Positions 39,521 through 46,571 of a DNA stretch of 46,571 nt are shown here, piece by piece. Every line of letters begins with the position of its first letter. The stretch's first letter is position 1. This stretch comes from a virus. The position numbers and the translations under genes are program-made. Under the pieces are notes generated by a model. That model saw nothing but the letters and a program-made list of their open reading frames with translations. It was not told the DNA's origin and did no database searches. The stretch covers positions 1 to 46,571 of IMG/VR virus record IMGVR_UViG_3300021513_000005. The stretch is one strand, 5' to 3'.

Positions 39521-40613
39521 CTCTGTTACCTCCCGTTAAAAACGGGCGGGCAAGTCATTTCTGCTTGCCTCTCGTATTTTCATACGAGTCCAGACTATCT
39601 CTTCGCTGATTTCTCAGCGCTCAACGTATAGTCGTTGGGGCTTCTCGCTCTTGTTTAATAGTCTTAATCTTTTTCACGAGTGCAAGTTCAGTATTAGAGT
39701 AAGGTCGATGCTTATTAAGCTGTCTTGATTCTATAAATTTACTTGTCAACTGAGCCTCTTGCCGTTTTGTTATCAAATAGGGTAATAATGCCGTAAGAAA
39801 CGGCTTGATTCTTGTACTACCAACCGCCGATACAGAATAGTAAGCTGGAGCTTTCCCTTTAGCTTTTCTATATGTTTTAGAGACTGAAAGACCTAAACCA
39901 TTTAATAATTCGCCTAAATATTCATACGTCGCCTGCGATGTTGTACCAATACATAATCGGGGAAGTAATTTGTGCTTATGGTCACGATAGATTCCTATAC
40001 TTCCATCTCCATCTACAAATCCAGCAAGCCACGCTAATTTATTAATTTTCCGATCCATCCCTAATGGCCGCCTTTCTGATTTTAAATCAGATATTTTACC
40101 TACAATCTCTAATTCTCGCTCTGTATACGGCGAATTATGTGGTTTAGACAAACGACTATCAATAAATTCAGCCATAAGATTTGCTTCTTCTCTTTTGATA
40201 ACAATAAACGGCAAAATTGTTTGAAGACAAGTATTACATCTTTTTATGCCTTGCACTCTTATTACATATTGTAATTTCCCCCTTCGGGGTCTGCGACAAT
40301 AGAGATAATGTCCTATTTTATGTTCCTTTAAAAGGTTGTCTATATGGATAAATGTTTGTGGACAAATTCCATTTATCCATATTCCAGGAATGTATCTCAC
40401 TGTTCGCTTTTCTGGTTTAGGATGAATTCCTAACGAACCATCACTATCAAGAAATCCACCCAACCAACTTAATTGATCAAGAGCTACTTTGCCTGCGGAT
40501 TGTCTCGATGTATTCATTGTTTTTACCTCAGAAGTAAATGAATCTTTTCAAGAGTTTCCCGCCATTAGTTGAGTTTAATGACTCCTATTACTAAAAGTCT
40601 CTTCGATCCGTAT
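39521..40613 (-). ncRNA. Group I self-splicing intron in the major capsid gene
   Basis: About 1,093 nt. The upstream exon ends ACTCT and pairs with GGAGT inside the intron (40585-40581), with the U-G pair at the splice site (P1). The core has AATGGCGGGAAACTC (P3-P4 region), GACTA (in CAACGACTATACG) and its partner TAGTC in GAAGAGATAGTC (P7), and a P8 hairpin GCTGA-GAAA-TCAGC. P9 hairpins follow, including CTCGTAT-GAAA-ATACGAG. The last intron base is G. Splicing here keeps the capsid frame. Boundaries may be off by a few bases. Confidence 0.82.
39621..40517 (-). CDS. LAGLIDADG homing endonuclease in the intron
   Basis: 298 residues with two LAGLIDADG motifs: LSWLGGFLDSDGS (16-28) and LAWLAGFVDGDGS (161-173), each ending in the metal-binding acid, so it is a monomeric enzyme with two half-domains. 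Each half is followed by the same pattern (IKRxEAxLxxxFIxSR, YxxxELxxVxKI), showing internal duplication. It would cut intronless capsid genes and spread the intron. TGAGGT precedes the ATG. Its end overlaps the P7 strand of the intron core. Confidence 0.9.
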   Translation of the reverse strand: MNTSRQSAGKVALDQLSWLGGFLDSDGSLGIHPKPEKRTVRYIPGIWINGICPQTFIHIDNLLKEHKIGHYLYCRRPRRGKLQYVIRVQGIKRCNTCLQTILPFIVIKREEANLMAEFIDSRLSKPHNSPYTERELEIVGKISDLKSERRPLGMDRKINKLAWLAGFVDGDGSIGIYRDHKHKLLPRLCIGTTSQATYEYLGELLNGLGLSVSKTYRKAKGKAPAYYSVSAVGSTRIKPFLTALLPYLITKRQEAQLTSKFIESRQLNKHRPYSNTELALVKKIKTIKQEREAPTTIR

Positions 40614-40674
40614 AGAGTATTCCACTGGTTCCACCAGTTGTAAGCAGCCTCTGTCCTACATTGTCATAAGCCAT
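40614..40674 (-). CDS. Major capsid protein, exon 1
   Basis: ATG at 40674 with AAGGAGAG upstream, encoding MAYDNVGQRLLTTGGTSGIL and one further base before the 5' splice site. Without splicing the frame stops at TAG after seven more codons. This start is typical of podovirus coat proteins. Confidence 0.82.
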
Positions 40675-40713
40675 TGTTACTCTCCTTATTTTTTATCCCC
40701 CTAATATTGGCAC

Positions 40714-41619
40714 TTAGTACTTCCGTTGAGTGCCAATCTTTAGGAGGCCTACGTTAAAGTCAAGGTTTTCATCTAACTGCTCAGTCGCAGATTGAGCTGA
40801 GACAGCAGTAACAGAAGGAAGTGGTTTCTTTGTTCCTGCTATCTTTTTACCCAATCCACCACCAGTCTTTTGTTTATAGAAGTTGTACCAATCATCAACA
40901 GTAAGTTCCTTGCTCGCTGTCTTTGCCCATTCCTTGAAACGGTCGAAATCAGTAACTTCTGGATGCCGTCTCAAGAAATCTTCTTCGATCTTCTCAGCTT
41001 TAATTTGTTCCAGCGTCTTCTTTTGCTTTTGCTCAATCTCATCAAAACGAGAAAGTATCTCATCTTTCAAAGATGAAAGTTTCTGTTCGACAAGATTAGC
41101 TTGATACTCCTGCATTTGCTGCCAATACCTTCCAGACGGCGTGTTAGGATCATGCATTTCCAACGGGTCAAAGTCTGGAGGCGGCACAGGAGCAGCCATT
41201 GGCGCTTGTTGTTGCTGAGTTTTCACGGACTTACTTAATCGGTTGTTGACAATTGATAACAACTCTGGATCATTTAGCAGAACTTCTTGCAAGTAAGTTA
41301 GAGGCTTCATCTCCTCTAACTGTTGCTCGAGCTCCGCAATTTTGGCTTTAGCCTTATCGGCTTGTGATTGCCAATACTGATAACGAACTTGCTCGTTATC
41401 ATCTGTTTGAGGTTCGGCAGTTTCCTGAGTTTCTTCAGCTCCTTTTGCCTGTTCTGTTTCCCCCTCAGCCCCCTGGATTCCTTCTGTATTCTGTTCAGGC
41501 TCAGCTGAAGAAAGATCAGAATTACCTTCCTCAAACAACTCAACAGTTTGTTCTTCTTGTTGGGGTGCTCCCATTTCAGGGGGAGGCCCATTCACTCCAC
41601 TAAAATCTCTGCGTGCCAT
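40714..41619 (-). CDS. Scaffolding protein
   Basis: 301 residues from the ATG at 41619 (AAAGGAG upstream; an ATG five codons earlier has no site). Acidic, Gln/Glu-rich and disordered at the N-terminus (about 1-80), then a long coiled coil (about 85-215), and a basic C-terminal region. Composition and place before the major capsid gene are typical of P22-like scaffolds that guide shell assembly and leave. Confidence 0.75.
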   Translation of the reverse strand: MARRDFSGVNGPPPEMGAPQQEEQTVELFEEGNSDLSSAEPEQNTEGIQGAEGETEQAKGAEETQETAEPQTDDNEQVRYQYWQSQADKAKAKIAELEQQLEEMKPLTYLQEVLLNDPELLSIVNNRLSKSVKTQQQQAPMAAPVPPPDFDPLEMHDPNTPSGRYWQQMQEYQANLVEQKLSSLKDEILSRFDEIEQKQKKTLEQIKAEKIEEDFLRRHPEVTDFDRFKEWAKTASKELTVDDWYNFYKQKTGGGLGKKIAGTKKPLPSVTAVSAQSATEQLDENLDFNVGLLKIGTQRKY

Positions 41620-41677
41620 AATTTCTCCTTTCAAATTTTGGAAGTCCTCATATAGAGGAGTGTCCCAATTGAATTAA

Positions 41678-41726
41678 TAAAAAAGCCGATTCTAAATGAC
41701 GCAAAAGCGCCAAATAAGAATCGGCT
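41678..41726 (-). terminator. Intrinsic terminator between packaging and capsid genes
   Basis: Minus strand AGCCGATTCT pairs with AGAATCGGCT (10 bp) around a loop with a small GCGC/GCGT hairpin, then TTTTTT. It follows the Com-like gene and precedes the scaffold, splitting the late operon. A second small hairpin (AGAGCTCTTCGAGAGC region) lies just before it. Confidence 0.8.
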
Positions 41727-41763
41727 ATCGGATAGCTCTATTTATTAAGGCTCTCGAAGAGCT

Positions 41764-41898
41764 CTATTTTTCTTTATTCTTGAGGTTATCTATCTTATTA
41801 AGATAACCACACTTCCTACACTTTATCTCTCCCTTAAAAAGCCCTTTTAGTAGTAGGGCATTACATTTTTTACAACGAACTTCAGGTAATTTGTTCAT
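41764..41898 (-). CDS. Com-like zinc-ribbon protein, 44 residues
   Basis: Starts by ATGA overlap with the previous stop. VRCKKCNALLLKG (8-20) and IKCRKCGYLN (26-35) give the two-pair zinc ribbon of phage Mu Com-like proteins, which bind mRNA and activate translation of a DNA-modification gene. Here it ends a sub-operon just before a terminator, so an RNA-binding control role is plausible but unproved. Confidence 0.7.
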   Translation of the reverse strand: MNKLPEVRCKKCNALLLKGLFKGEIKCRKCGYLNKIDNLKNKEK

Positions 41899-42173
41899 TT
41901 TACAAATAAGAAGTAAATATATCCACCACTAATATTAAATGAATGTATCTTATAACCCTTATGCAGTGCCTCCATATACCGCTCTTCCCAAATAGGCTCA
42001 GTGAACATCTTACCAGTTACCTTAGTCTCAACATACTGTAAAGGAACTCCGAGCCAATCATATTGAGGTATTTTAGACTCTTGAGTTTTTGGTTCTTCAG
42101 GCTTTAGACTCTTTGCTTGAGTTAAATTAACAGTTCCCTTTTTAGACTTCATAGTCTTTTTTGAGCTTCCCAT
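41895..42173 (-). CDS. Hypothetical structural-region protein, 92 residues
   Basis: A Lys/Ser/Pro-rich N-terminal half followed by a folded beta-containing C-terminal half (VTGKMFTEPIWEERYMEALHKGYKIHSFNISGGYIYFLF). AGAGGA precedes the ATG. Function unknown. Confidence 0.6.
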   Translation of the reverse strand: MGSSKKTMKSKKGTVNLTQAKSLKPEEPKTQESKIPQYDWLGVPLQYVETKVTGKMFTEPIWEERYMEALHKGYKIHSFNISGGYIYFLFVK

Positions 42174-42186
42174 AACTCATTCCTCT

Positions 42187-42354
42187 TTACTTTTTTTTCT
42201 TCTTTCTCTTACGCTTTTTCCCCACAATTGATGTGTAGCATACTGCATAACAATTATAGCGTCCCTTAGCCTTACCACCTTGGCGAGTTCTACACTTCCT
42301 TACACAGCGCTCCATCTTTGGCCACTTTGATTTAGGCACATTAGAATACGGCAT
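42187..42354 (-). CDS. Small basic Cys protein, 55 residues
   Basis: AAAGGAG precedes the ATG at 42354. It has C-x3-C and C-x3-C pairs (ERCVRKCRTRQ..., YNCYAVCY) and a Lys/Arg tail of ten or so residues. Basic minor proteins near the portal may bind packaged DNA. Confidence 0.65.
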   Translation of the reverse strand: MPYSNVPKSKWPKMERCVRKCRTRQGGKAKGRYNCYAVCYTSIVGKKRKRKKKKK

Positions 42355-42355
42355 C

Positions 42356-42484
42356 TTACTTTCTCCTTTTAGGGCATTTCTTTCCTGCCTTACGCCTACG
42401 CCCTATTTTCCCACCTTGTTTCCGAATATAAGATCCTTTGTAAGGGCCTGTACCATCACGTACACCTTTTCGATTATAGCCCAT
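42356..42484 (-). CDS. Small basic protein, 42 residues
   Basis: TGAGGA precedes the ATG at 42484. Gly/Lys/Arg-rich with KQGGKIGRRRKAGKKCPKRRK at the end; shares the QGGKxxG stretch with the next gene (42187). Probable DNA-binding virion or assembly protein. Confidence 0.62.
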   Translation of the reverse strand: MGYNRKGVRDGTGPYKGSYIRKQGGKIGRRRKAGKKCPKRRK

Positions 42485-42496
42485 GTTAAATCCTCA

Positions 42497-42697
42497 TTAT
42501 TTTTTTTTGCTTTTCCGCCCCCGCTTAGGAAGGCTTATTAAATTTTTACGAAGATTGCAACGCCGTTTAGTCTTTGTCCTAATATTCTTCTGAGCACAAT
42601 ATTCATCTATGCTCATTCCCGCTCTTTTCGCAGCAGCCGTCAAAGAACCAGGTTTCTTAATAGCTCCCTGAATCCATTTCTTCTTCTTCTTTACCAT
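42497..42697 (-). CDS. Small basic protein of the WIQ.AIKKPG type
   Basis: 66 residues with WIQGAIKKPGSLTAAAKRAGMSIDEYC, a motif I recognise from small conserved proteins next to phage portal genes, whose role is unknown. A Lys/Arg-rich C-terminus. It starts three bases after the portal stop. Confidence 0.7.
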   Translation of the reverse strand: MVKKKKKWIQGAIKKPGSLTAAAKRAGMSIDEYCAQKNIRTKTKRRCNLRKNLISLPKRGRKSKKK

Positions 42698-42699
42698 GG

Positions 42700-44616
42700 T
42701 TACTCTCCCTTTTCCTGCTGTTTCATTCCTTGTAATATATCTATAAACTTCTTTTTCTCCTCAACTTCCATTTCTTTTAGAGTGCTCTTGAATTTCTCTA
42801 CATCTCTTGATTCTCGGGCTTCAATTAACCTACTCCGCAATTGTTCATATTGACTCTTCAACATCTTATTTTCTTCTGCCAAAGCCTGCACCTGCTGCTG
42901 CAACTGACTATATTCACTAAATCGCTTTATTAAACCTTCCCGATCTATAATATCGGTCTTTTTCCAAAACTCTACTTTGTCAATTGCTCCTATCTCCAGC
43001 ATCTTCATATAATATTCCAATTCAGCCCACCGATTAGACGGCAGCATAGACCCTGGAACGACAATTACATCATATTCTCCAACAGATACATCGTTAATTC
43101 TCTCAATTTCCTCAGCCGTAAATTCATCGTACGTAGGCATATTAAGTCCAATAAAACGTGGTTTTTCTAAAGCCTGTTGGTCAGGATTGACAATTCTAAT
43201 TATTCGCCGACTTGTGTAATAACCCTGAATAAAATCAATAATTACCTTCCCCACTCTTTTAAGTGCATATTCTAAAGCCTTCCCTCGCAGTGCTACTCTC
43301 CGATTTCCCCACTCTTCAATTGCCAGAGTTCCTTTAAACGTCGGATGGGCTTCTCTGGCACTACCCATACTCTGGGCAAAAGTCCCTAACAAATACTCAA
43401 TATCATATTTAGCCTCCATCTCAAGTTGATAAAGAGCAGTGGGGAGAGGTTGAGGCTCAAGGGGCTTCATTCCCTCAATAGAATTGACTTCAGTTACGCC
43501 TCCAGGCCGAGCCCTATCAACTTCAAATTGCTCAACATCATCAACAACGCCCTTCTCAATTAATAAATGAGGCACAGTGCTGGAAGTGGCATGTGCAATC
43601 ATCAAAGAACGTCGTTTATTTATCTCTTGCTGTAATCCCCTCACCTTCCTTACAGCTCCAATAGCATAAGGATTACCAGCATGGGAATAGAACACAGGAA
43701 TAAGCGGATAAATCGAAGTCGGTAGATACTCCGTCCCTATTTTTAAAGTCCCACAAATAACTGTTTTCTTTACCCTTTTGCGATAAATCTTTTTATGCTC
43801 AAATTTAGTCTCCGACTTCTGGAGTTCCTTAAACGTTGCCTCATCAACTGTTTCAACTTCACCTGTCTCTGGATCAGCTATTTGGTAGTATGGCAAAGAA
43901 ACAAGCTCATATTGTTCAATCCAACGAATAGTTTTCCGATCTGGGTCGATAACTTCGTCCCAAACCTGCTGGTCTTCTTCAGCATGTAATAAAGTTCCAG
44001 GATAATTACTATCTTCATCACTAACAAGTGCCCTAATTTCTTTCTCTCGGTCAGGTACAAGCCTAACAGCCTGATCTATCGTCAGCATATTAGAAATAAA
44101 CACACAATCGGCATCCCGACAATCCAATTTCCTTGAGTGCGGATCAGGGAAAACATCAAATGGATTAACAGATTCTAATATTATCTCACCTTCCCCGTCA
44201 GATTCATAAGGATCAAAGCGAACATAAAACCACCCTACCCCCATAACTATTTGATGTTCAACAACTTCGGAGACTACCATGTCTCCGTCATTGACATAAT
44301 AAATATGGCTAAGTAAGTCAGAGAATATCTTCGCCTTGCGAACATCATCATCGGTTCTACCGATAACCCTAAATCCAGGGGCTCGGGCGATCAATATGCT
44401 TTTTTGAGTCTCAATCGCAGGGGAAATCCGATCTATAACTAATGGCGCTTGTCCTCTCTCTTTAAGGTCTTCTTCTTGATCTTTCGTCCATTGCTTGAGT
44501 AATACCCCAAAATCCCAATCCTGGGCAGCCTGTTCAGCCCACTTTTCCCGCAAGCTCTTATAGTTCCTGAACTTATTAACAATCTTTGTAACTTCTGGAC
44601 TTATTGTCTGTTCCAA
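42700..44616 (-). CDS. Portal protein (P22-like)
   Basis: 638 residues. The N-terminal part (QAPLVIDRISPAIETQKSILIARAPGFRVIGR), the central VNPFDVFPDP motif and SSTVPHLLIEKG...GVTEVNSIEG segment match podovirus portal proteins; the last 90 residues are a coiled coil (barrel-like). Twelve copies would form the DNA channel. The start is TTG at 44616 with AAAGGA eight bases upstream; no ATG is better placed. Confidence 0.85.
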   Translation of the reverse strand: MEQTISPEVTKIVNKFRNYKSLREKWAEQAAQDWDFGVLLKQWTKDQEEDLKERGQAPLVIDRISPAIETQKSILIARAPGFRVIGRTDDDVRKAKIFSDLLSHIYYVNDGDMVVSEVVEHQIVMGVGWFYVRFDPYESDGEGEIILESVNPFDVFPDPHSRKLDCRDADCVFISNMLTIDQAVRLVPDREKEIRALVSDEDSNYPGTLLHAEEDQQVWDEVIDPDRKTIRWIEQYELVSLPYYQIADPETGEVETVDEATFKELQKSETKFEHKKIYRKRVKKTVICGTLKIGTEYLPTSIYPLIPVFYSHAGNPYAIGAVRKVRGLQQEINKRRSLMIAHATSSTVPHLLIEKGVVDDVEQFEVDRARPGGVTEVNSIEGMKPLEPQPLPTALYQLEMEAKYDIEYLLGTFAQSMGSAREAHPTFKGTLAIEEWGNRRVALRGKALEYALKRVGKVIIDFIQGYYTSRRIIRIVNPDQQALEKPRFIGLNMPTYDEFTAEEIERINDVSVGEYDVIVVPGSMLPSNRWAELEYYMKMLEIGAIDKVEFWKKTDIIDREGLIKRFSEYSQLQQQVQALAEENKMLKSQYEQLRSRLIEARESRDVEKFKSTLKEMEVEEKKKFIDILQGMKQQEKGE

Positions 44617-44632
44617 TTTAAGTTCCTTTAAA

Positions 44633-45190
44633 TCAACGGGTTAACCAATCGAAAAATCTTCTCTCTCGTTTTTTGGCAATATTTCTTTCTAATTGTTTAT
44701 TAGGGAAATAGGCTATGCTATCAGCATAAACTAAAGCATCAAGTAAATCTCGCCTCTTTCCTTTAGGAAAATTCATTAATTGAGTAATTAAATTAGTTTG
44801 AGTACGTCTAATATATAATTTCCCAGATTCCTGAAGTGGCTGAAGTCGTCCATAAATTCGGTCTTCTTTCTTCCCTATTGGCCTAAGTTCCTTTCTATTT
44901 CTGGCTAATGGTAAGAACTTATTCATTTCTAATTGTTTCTCATAGATCCAATCTGCTAATATCTGTTGCATCCCGACTTCTTCTATACCTATTAATTGGG
45001 GATTCCAATAATCATTAAGCTCAAATAACTTCTGGACAATAACAGAGGGCTTAAATAACCCCGAAATAGCAGCTAATACATACCTATTTTTTTGCCAGTC
45101 CACACCTAATACTATAATTCCAGTTTCATCACCCTCTGGATGTCCCATCGAGGGGTCTACTCCTATAAATACATAAAGTGGTCTGTGCAT
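44633..45190 (-). CDS. Terminase nuclease (C-terminal part of TerL as a separate gene)
   Basis: 185 residues with the RNase H-like nuclease set: VFIGVDPSMG (Asp12), LIGIEEVG (Glu70) and RRDLLDALVYAD (Asp148/151). This is the cutting domain of large terminases. The ATG lies five bases after the ATPase stop, in another frame, and has its own GGAG site. ATPase plus nuclease total 505 residues, the usual TerL length. Confidence 0.85.
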   Translation of the reverse strand: MHRPLYVFIGVDPSMGHPEGDETGIIVLGVDWQKNRYVLAAISGLFKPSVIVQKLFELNDYWNPQLIGIEEVGMQQILADWIYEKQLEMNKFLPLARNRKELRPIGKKEDRIYGRLQPLQESGKLYIRRTQTNLITQLMNFPKGKRRDLLDALVYADSIAYFPNKQLERNIAKKRERRFFDWLTR

Positions 45191-45195
45191 AGCTA

Positions 45196-46158
45196 CTACT
45201 CCGCAGTGTCCACCAATCGACCATTATCGTCCTCTTCTAATACCCAATATCCATCTTGTTGCTTTAATTCACCGTCAAAATATTTTATCCCCAAAAATAC
45301 CCGCTGTTCATCAGGAATGGGGATATTCATATATTCTTGATAAAAAGCTGCCAACAATCCTCTATTCTCATAACTTCTCCGCACCCGTTCCAATTTAGAC
45401 AACGGCCACATATCTGGCCAAATAGATTCCCCATTTTCAATTGCCTGACGATATATTACCTCCCAATCTCTGTTCCCATTATCATACGCCTGTTTAACAC
45501 TCCACAAGATAGTATCATAATGAACAATATTTCCAATTGCAATCAACGATCCCTCCGTATGAAGTGCTGGCTCAGTATCCTCCGAAAACCATTTCCTATT
45601 TTCCGCCCGCATCTCACTTGTGGTTGTATTCTTTCTCGACTCAAAATCATCTAACAATATCTTAGTTGGCCGTACATTTTCCCACATAGCCCCCCGAATC
45701 TCCTGTCCAGTACCCAGTGCCAATATCGACATCCGATGACCAGTAGAACGATGTCTAATGATTATCTCGTGCTCCGTATCCTTCTCAAAATCATATTCCC
45801 CAAAGAAATACTTAAAATGCTCTCCGTACTTCATCACCGCCTTAATTGCCCGCAAATCTTTAATAGCCTGTGTCTCCGTCTTCTTGATAATTATAACAAA
45901 CCGTTCTAAATCAAAGGCAATATCATGCAAAGTCCCTATTGTCGATGCTGTGCTGGTCTTACTGAATCCTCTCGGTGCAATTATTGCAGCCCGCTCTGGC
46001 TTTCTATATAAAATATCAAAAATCTGTTCATGCAAAGAACAATAATTTCTATAAGCTATCTGAGGAGTAGCTAATTTACCAAACTCACCAATATTAAAGA
46101 ACATCCGCTCATAAGCATTCTGTCTGTCTTCTGGTGATAAATTAATCTTTGTTTGCAT
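45196..46158 (-). CDS. Terminase ATPase (N-terminal part of TerL as a separate gene)
   Basis: 320 residues. Walker A APRGFSKTS (61-69) and Walker B ILLDDFE (167-173), then IGNIVHYDT, the coupling motif. It powers DNA translocation into the head. It ends VDTAE with two TAG stops just before the nuclease gene. The ATG overlaps the small terminase by 17 bases and has GAGG nine bases upstream. Confidence 0.88.
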   Translation of the reverse strand: MQTKINLSPEDRQNAYERMFFNIGEFGKLATPQIAYRNYCSLHEQIFDILYRKPERAAIIAPRGFSKTSTASTIGTLHDIAFDLERFVIIIKKTETQAIKDLRAIKAVMKYGEHFKYFFGEYDFEKDTEHEIIIRHRSTGHRMSILALGTGQEIRGAMWENVRPTKILLDDFESRKNTTTSEMRAENRKWFSEDTEPALHTEGSLIAIGNIVHYDTILWSVKQAYDNGNRDWEVIYRQAIENGESIWPDMWPLSKLERVRRSYENRGLLAAFYQEYMNIPIPDEQRVFLGIKYFDGELKQQDGYWVLEEDDNGRLVDTAE

Positions 46159-46571
46159 TATCTACTTCCTCGTAATCTACTTCCTCTACTGAAGAGCCCT
46201 TCAAAGCACTCCGCTTCATCTCTTTTAAAGCCTTCAACTGCCCTTGAGTTAATTCTATGGTCTTAGTCTCTTTTAAGCTTATCTTCTGGGAGCCGACTCC
46301 CAAAAATGGGGCTGCAAATTTTAACCCCTCAAGTTGTGTTTTCTCATCCCCCTTCTCTATTAATTTCTTTAATTGTTTGAAATACCACTCCTTTGTCATT
46401 CCTACTTTTTCAAGTGTATCTTTTAATTGCTCCATAATCGTCTCACGTACTACCTTACGCTTTAATAATGCCTTTAATTTTGTATTGCATTCCTTCTTAT
46501 CTATTCCCTCTTCTTCTGGAAACGCAGCTATATAAGCCTTATACCACCAATCTGGCATCCCTAAAAAGGCT
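46142..46571 (-). CDS. Terminase small subunit, C-terminal part (continues from base 1)
   Basis: The last 143 or so codons of the small terminase gene; its N-terminal part is at 1-380. An ATG at 46558 exists but has no ribosome site, and the frame is open far beyond it. The sequence holds the terminase-small-subunit-like order: a helix-turn region (EECNTKLKALLKRK with MEQLKDTLEKVGMTKEWYFKQL), GDEKTQLEGLKFAAPFLG and a C-terminal acidic tail, as in TerS proteins of P22/T7-like phages that recognise the packaging site. Confidence 0.82.
   Translation of the reverse strand, partial: AFLGMPDWWYKAYIAAFPEEEGIDKKECNTKLKALLKRKVVRETIMEQLKDTLEKVGMTKEWYFKQLKKLIEKGDEKTQLEGLKFAAPFLGVGSQKISLKETKTIELTQGQLKALKEMKRSALKGSSVEEVDYEEVDNANKD
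46557..46571. repeat. Terminal overlap, right copy
   Basis: Identical to bases 1-15. Joining the two copies makes a continuous small-terminase gene and an inferred circular length of 46,556 bp. Confidence 0.85.

Noticed and set aside
44633-46158. Amber recoding in this phage (double TAG between the terminase genes, TAG in the membrane gene)
   Set aside because: Read-through of the terminase TAGs would not enter the nuclease frame, and TAA/TGA/TAG are all used as ordinary stops elsewhere; the tRNA-like gene shows no CUA anticodon in a proper loop.

Overview
The window looks like the complete genome of a short-tailed (podovirus-like) tailed phage, cut open inside the small terminase gene. The last 15 bases repeat the first 15, and one reading frame (GTG at 380 on the minus strand, through base 1, back in at 46571, to the stop at 46142) stays open across the join. 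This implies a circular or circularly permuted map of about 46,556 bp. No integrase, phage RNA polymerase or phage DNA polymerase was recognised. The phage therefore appears to depend on host transcription and on a lambda/P22-like way of starting replication, and is more likely lytic than temperate. The sequence is AT-rich by eye and nearly every gene has a strong AGGAGG-type ribosome site. Signal peptides ending in WAQ or EAQ suggest a diderm host, possibly near the FCB group, but the host is not determined.

Layout. (1) 380-1423 is a control region: a leftward promoter, a strong leader hairpin, and palindromes with TGAAACG half-sites. (2) 1424-4848, plus strand, is an early operon of about a dozen tiny genes behind a near-consensus promoter (TTGACA-N17-TATATT at 1731), closed by a terminator at 4858-4880. 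(3) 4892-20098, minus strand, is the early/middle region, read from promoters at 20098 and 16938. It carries a Mgm101/Rad52-like annealing protein, a replication initiator, a SpoU methyltransferase, a DnaB-like helicase, a DEDDh exonuclease, a RuvC-like resolvase, an HExxH protein, a SPPY-type DNA methyltransferase and many small membrane or zinc-binding proteins. A tRNA-like gene and several structured intergenic elements lie in this block. (4) 20309-46571 plus 1-679, minus strand, is the late region: small terminase, a terminase ATPase and nuclease as two genes, portal, small basic proteins, Com-like zinc ribbon, terminator, scaffold, major capsid protein interrupted by a group I intron with a LAGLIDADG gene, decoration protein, a fused glycosyltransferase, head-tail adaptors, tail nozzle/propeller, fibre, internal/ejection proteins, an exported S74-type fibre, lysis genes and a phosphoesterase. 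It ends at a terminator at 20188-20215.

How it may work together. The initiator gene carries two blocks of four half-sites (consensus CGTTYCA on the plus strand), spaced 11 or 12 bp apart, beside a very AT-rich tract. This closely resembles the lambda origin inside gene O. Eleven bases is not a whole number of codons, so the pattern is selected in DNA rather than in peptide. The same half-site recurs as three palindromes at 1034-1088 and at both ends of a 107-nt inverted-repeat element (7625-7731). That element sits just downstream of its own near-consensus promoter, on the strand opposite to the surrounding genes. I infer a possible regulatory circuit linking initiator, origin, early control region and a small structured RNA; only the motifs themselves are directly visible.

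Other unusual items are a two-gene cassette flanked by nearly perfect 32-bp inverted repeats (9931-10801), a tRNA-Leu-like gene whose anticodon region is replaced by about 80 nt of other structure (18764-18895), split terminase and adaptor genes, a GT-A/GT-B fusion in the head gene cluster, and an 88-nt hairpin element in the replication leader.
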